The notes under the pieces: model-generated
Databases searched by the model: none
The model's input: the letters and a program-made list of their open reading frames with translations, nothing else
What the model was told of the DNA's origin: nothing
In this document: in pieces, positions 61,313 through 64,000 of the stretch
How the letters are laid out: each line of letters begins with the position of its first letter
Position numbering within the stretch: position 1 is the stretch's first letter
Assembly: GCA_026874595.1 (NCBI GenBank)
Contig: CM049313.1
Span: 17,607,508-17,671,507 of the forward strand
Length of the DNA stretch: 64,000 nucleotides
Direction: 5' to 3'
Origin: Sipunculus nudus
Lineage: Eukaryota > Annelida > Sipuncula > Golfingiida > Sipunculidae
Translations under genes and position numbers: made by a program

Positions 61313-61893
61313 TCAGACACCCATCAATCCCTGAATAACAGCCCCCCTCAAGCTTTTATAAAAATGCTTGGTCCCAACCTGACTGAAGTGTACCCCGTCA
61401 GTTAAAAACATATGGCTTTCTCATGGGAATACAGGTTTGTGTTTCCAAAAGCGAGCAAAATGCATGGAATCAAAGACTACCTCCAGGTACTGGTTTGTGA
61501 TGGCTGCTCTAGTGTTGAATGTGTTATCTTAACCGTTATAAAGCGGTTGTTTATGGCTGAGACATATTTGCAAGGAACCTGATACTTTTTATGAATGTAC
61601 TCTATAAGATCTACAATGCGGCTGCCTAATACCTCTGGCCGGAGACTGAAGTCACTGAGGTGATTTCCGCCTGTGGGCAGGATGACTACCTCTGGCTGAA
61701 ATAAATCAAGGGTCCGAAAATCCTGTGTTATTGTTTTTACTCTACGCCCCCCAAACCCAAAAGTCTGTACAGACACCTGATCAGTTAGACCAAAGTTATC
61801 CTTTAGTGGATGTACTGAGCCTTATGCTTCTCCAAAGCAGCGGACAATGCAGTCTCCAAATACTAAACATCTGGTATACGCGAAGTCCGCCAT
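61313..61893 (-). pseudogene. SGNH/GDSL-type hydrolase relic of the retroelement
   Basis: Starts at ATG 61891-61893. 'CLVFGDCIVRCFGEA' is block I, with GDC instead of GDS at the nucleophile. An in-frame TAA follows, then 'VVILPTGGNHLSDFSLRPEV' (block III, Gly-x-Asn). After a frameshift come 'QYLEVVFDSMHFARFWKHK', another stop and 'LTDGVHFSQVGTKHFY' with the block V Asp-x-x-His. The family hydrolyses esters. As I recall, hydrolase ORFs have been reported in some Ngaro-type elements; their role is not settled. At least two stops and one frameshift make this copy non-functional. Confidence 0.75.
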
Positions 61894-62180
61894 GTTGTCG
61901 GTTCTGACCAAGTTAAATTCGAAATGAATTAAGCGTGTAATTTGGATCGGGAAATTCGCTTTGTTCAATTTCTGAGACCAATCACGGATGAAAGGAACTT
62001 AGGGATAATCACTTCCTTGGATTTTGAATGATTTCGTAATTAATAACGTCTCCAATAATCCGATGCCTTCATTATCGCTCAAGGCTAAAATTAACTTATG
62101 GTCTGCGTAGTGGGAGAAACCCCTTACCTTGGGTGCAGAAACTGACCTGATGCCTGTTCCTGGTTCTTCGTCACGCGTAG
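61894..62180. other. spacer between hydrolase relic and A1
   Basis: No frame or repeat is recognised. It would be the leader of the retroelement. Confidence 0.4.
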
Positions 62181-62821
62181 AACTTGAACTTGCTGAATCT
62201 CTGTCTTCATTGATAACTTGAACTTGCTGAATCTCTGTCTTCGTTGATAACTTGAACTTGCTGAATCTCTGTCTTCGTTGATAACTTGAACTTGCTGGAG
62301 CTCTGTCTCAAGTGATTTCTCTCCTTGGACTGTGACGAAATTTAAAGTCCCCGCGGGTTACCGGAAACTCTGTCCTATTGGCTGATTTTGTAGACTTCCG
62401 GTTCTTAACCTTCTTATTTTATTAATCAATCTTTATTGACATGCTTTATCAGTTAATTTAACATAATCACGTTACTAAGATTACCGAATAAAGAATCAAG
62501 ACTTCAGAATGAAAGTTTGGTAAAGCGGCGAATTTTTTTTGAGTGCGTGTCACGTGACTACCGCGCCCGGAAGCACACAAGCTAGATAAACAATTGCTTG
62601 ATCCTTGCACGTGTTGTCTTTATGCCGGAATTCTGTCTGATGTTTGGATCTGTAAATACAATAAGCTTAGAGACGATATGAGAGACTTGCGCTAACTGAG
62701 AGGCTTAAATAAAACATTAGTTAGATCTATTATCTTGACAAATAGACTTTCCCCTGGGAGTACAAACAGGTGGCGTTAACAGCATAAAAATATTACCAGC
62801 TGTCGCAGGTAATTTTATTTA
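62181..62821 (-). repeat. terminal direct repeat A1
   Basis: A ~641-bp direct repeat of A2 (55925-56910) in the same orientation. The first ~110 bp are three to four copies of the ~34-bp 'acttgaacttgctgaatctctgtcttcgttgata' unit. It retains the uninterrupted AAGACTTC site where the MITE entered A2. Confidence 0.9.
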
Positions 62822-64000
62822 TAATTCACTGAATCTCTGAATGTAAACTTTACTTATTAATGTAGTTGATAAAAAAAATACCAAGTATTCACTGTGCACT
62901 GATCTGTTTACCCTCAGTGCTCCACAGATATACTTCCTGTCACAGTGACGTCAGCCCCAGTAAACCACCTTTTGCCAGGAATTTTAGACCTGCCAAGCCA
63001 AAAGTTATCAGTGATGTACTGGAACAGGCCGTCCGAGTCCGAGTCCAAGCCATTCGAGTCGAAGTCCAAGTCTTTGAGGTTTGAGTTCGAATCCAGTGAA
63101 AATGTGCTGAAAATATTCACCAAAACACATTTGAACGGACATTTAAAATTATCAGAAATATCTTATGATAGTTTAAACATGATAATCTATAAATCACTTA
63201 AATGTTTAATTACATCTTCGGAGGCAGGGATAAAATTTAGTGTCCTTTTAACTTTTCTGTAATATGTTATGTTAATAGTTCTCTTTTATATATCATTCTT
63301 CACGTGACCGACTCTGAAGCCGTCCTCCCAACTTCCGATTTCTCCGGCAATTTTTTTAAAGCGGCCTGAATTATCTTCTGGTCTCGCCGGCCGACGAATG
63401 CCCACACAGCCACCGATTCTCCGTGCAGATAAGCAAATCAGCCGTGTTTTTTTTTTGGTTCTGTCATCACATGAGCCGAATTGTAAAGAATTTTTGCAGC
63501 CGATTTTTTCTGCCGAATTATAAAAAAAAGAAAAATAAAAACAGGCTGGCGGCACCCTCAGATCTACCGATGCAACCGATTTTTCTTGCAGGGCGAAAAA
63601 AAATTACTCCTGATTTCTCCTGCTGTATTTTAAAAAAAAATCCGGCCGGCAGCCAGCAGATTTACACCGGCACAAATCGGCCGGAAAAATCGGTAGAAGA
63701 GAGGATGGCTTAATGGTCTTGAAATGGAATCGGTCTGATTTCCCGAATTTTGACAACTTAATTCCATATCTACAGACGTAACGAAGTCCAGAACATTTGT
63801 GCTGGCTGGCCGATTTACTTGTAAAACATGATGTTAAAAAATACACTTATTTTGTAATTTACCGCCAGATGGCCGTACGCTTCTCGGTGTTACTATAGAC
63901 ACTATCCAGGATAATTCTTATTAGCTTTACCGGCTGTGCCAGTCCAAAGAATTTCGCGCTCTAATTGAAAGTTTTGTAATTTTTTATTCTGTCAGCCCGA
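62822..64000. repeat. minor repeats at the window end
   Basis: A (GAGTCC)-like run is at 63030-63080 and a CRE-like 'tgacgtca' at about 62946. From 63480 to 63690 a ~105-bp unit appears twice ('gccgatttttt.tgc...aaaaaaaa...ggctggcggca/ggccggcagcca'). No gene is supported. Confidence 0.45.

Larger units (their letters stand above)
55782..62821 (-). mobile_element. decayed tyrosine-recombinase retrotransposon (Ngaro/PAT-like)
   Basis: Read leftwards: terminal repeat A1 (62181-62821), SGNH hydrolase relic, ~129-bp tandem repeats, gag-like region, reverse transcriptase, RNase H, tyrosine recombinase, short repeat B1 (57195-57260), terminal repeat A2 (55925-56910) and short repeat B2 (55782-55840). 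The A1...B1-A2-B2 order matches the split direct repeats described for Ngaro and PAT elements, as opposed to the inverted repeats of DIRS1. Every reading frame is damaged, so the copy is dead. The B repeats are short and B1 is separated from A2 by about 285 bp, so the outer border at B2 is less certain than A1/A2. Confidence 0.75.

Noticed and set aside
55782-62821. Interpretation as an LTR retrotransposon with A1/A2 as LTRs
   Set aside because: No integrase or protease; the RT is of DIRS type; a tyrosine recombinase is present; and short B repeats flank A2, which favours split direct repeats.

Overview
This is a gene-poor, AT-rich animal (metazoan) nuclear window. It holds most of one intron-containing Kv3/Shaw-type voltage-gated potassium channel gene on the + strand, in a dense background of transposon relics and satellites. 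A lophotrochozoan, probably a mollusc, is my best guess. That is inferred from the Shaw-like channel, a CR1/Jockey-type LINE, a tyrosine-recombinase retroelement with an SGNH hydrolase, and many microsatellites; nothing here proves the species.

Layout. 1-19.7 kb: microsatellites, a diverged tandem duplication, a TTAA-flanked MITE, a 5'-truncated LINE (8.2-10.1 kb, minus), a tRNA-derived SINE (15.4 kb) and a repeat family with GGTGGCGCC cores (6.4, 16.2-17.0 and 24.5-26.1 kb). 19.7-36.0 kb: the potassium channel, with exons at 19697-19915, 22077-23279 and 23817-24007 and a candidate terminal exon at 36019. All junctions are phase-compatible. The start codon and first part of T1 lie upstream of the window. 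Its introns carry a 614-bp TTAA-flanked element, MITEs and a ~455-bp TTAA element.

36-41 kb: candidate 3'UTR, then microsatellites, a MITE relic and short inverted repeats. 41.0-46.27 kb: a satellite of about 45 units of ~100 or ~138 bp. Nearly every unit keeps a CTCF-like G-rich core and a 19-nt dyad with 9-bp arms. 48.7-51.2 kb: a second satellite (~78-bp unit) with a telomere-like GGGTTACCCTAACCC core. It is split by a pogo-like TA-flanked transposon (51208-53574), which is itself interrupted by a TTAA element. 54.3-55.8 kb: a degenerate ~350-bp repeat with ACCTGTGCAGGT dyads.

55.8-62.8 kb: a decayed tyrosine-recombinase (Ngaro/PAT-like) retroelement on the minus strand. In element order it reads: terminal repeat A1, SGNH hydrolase relic, ~129-bp tandem repeats, gag-like region, RT, RNase H, tyrosine recombinase, short repeat B1, terminal repeat A2, short repeat B2. 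A2 is interrupted by a hAT-type MITE with a perfect 8-bp target duplication; A1 preserves the empty site. The last kilobase holds only minor repeats.

The potassium channel is the only host gene I can support. All transposon reading frames are broken or incomplete. Boundaries of diverged repeats are read by eye and are accurate to about 10-30 bp unless a target duplication is named.
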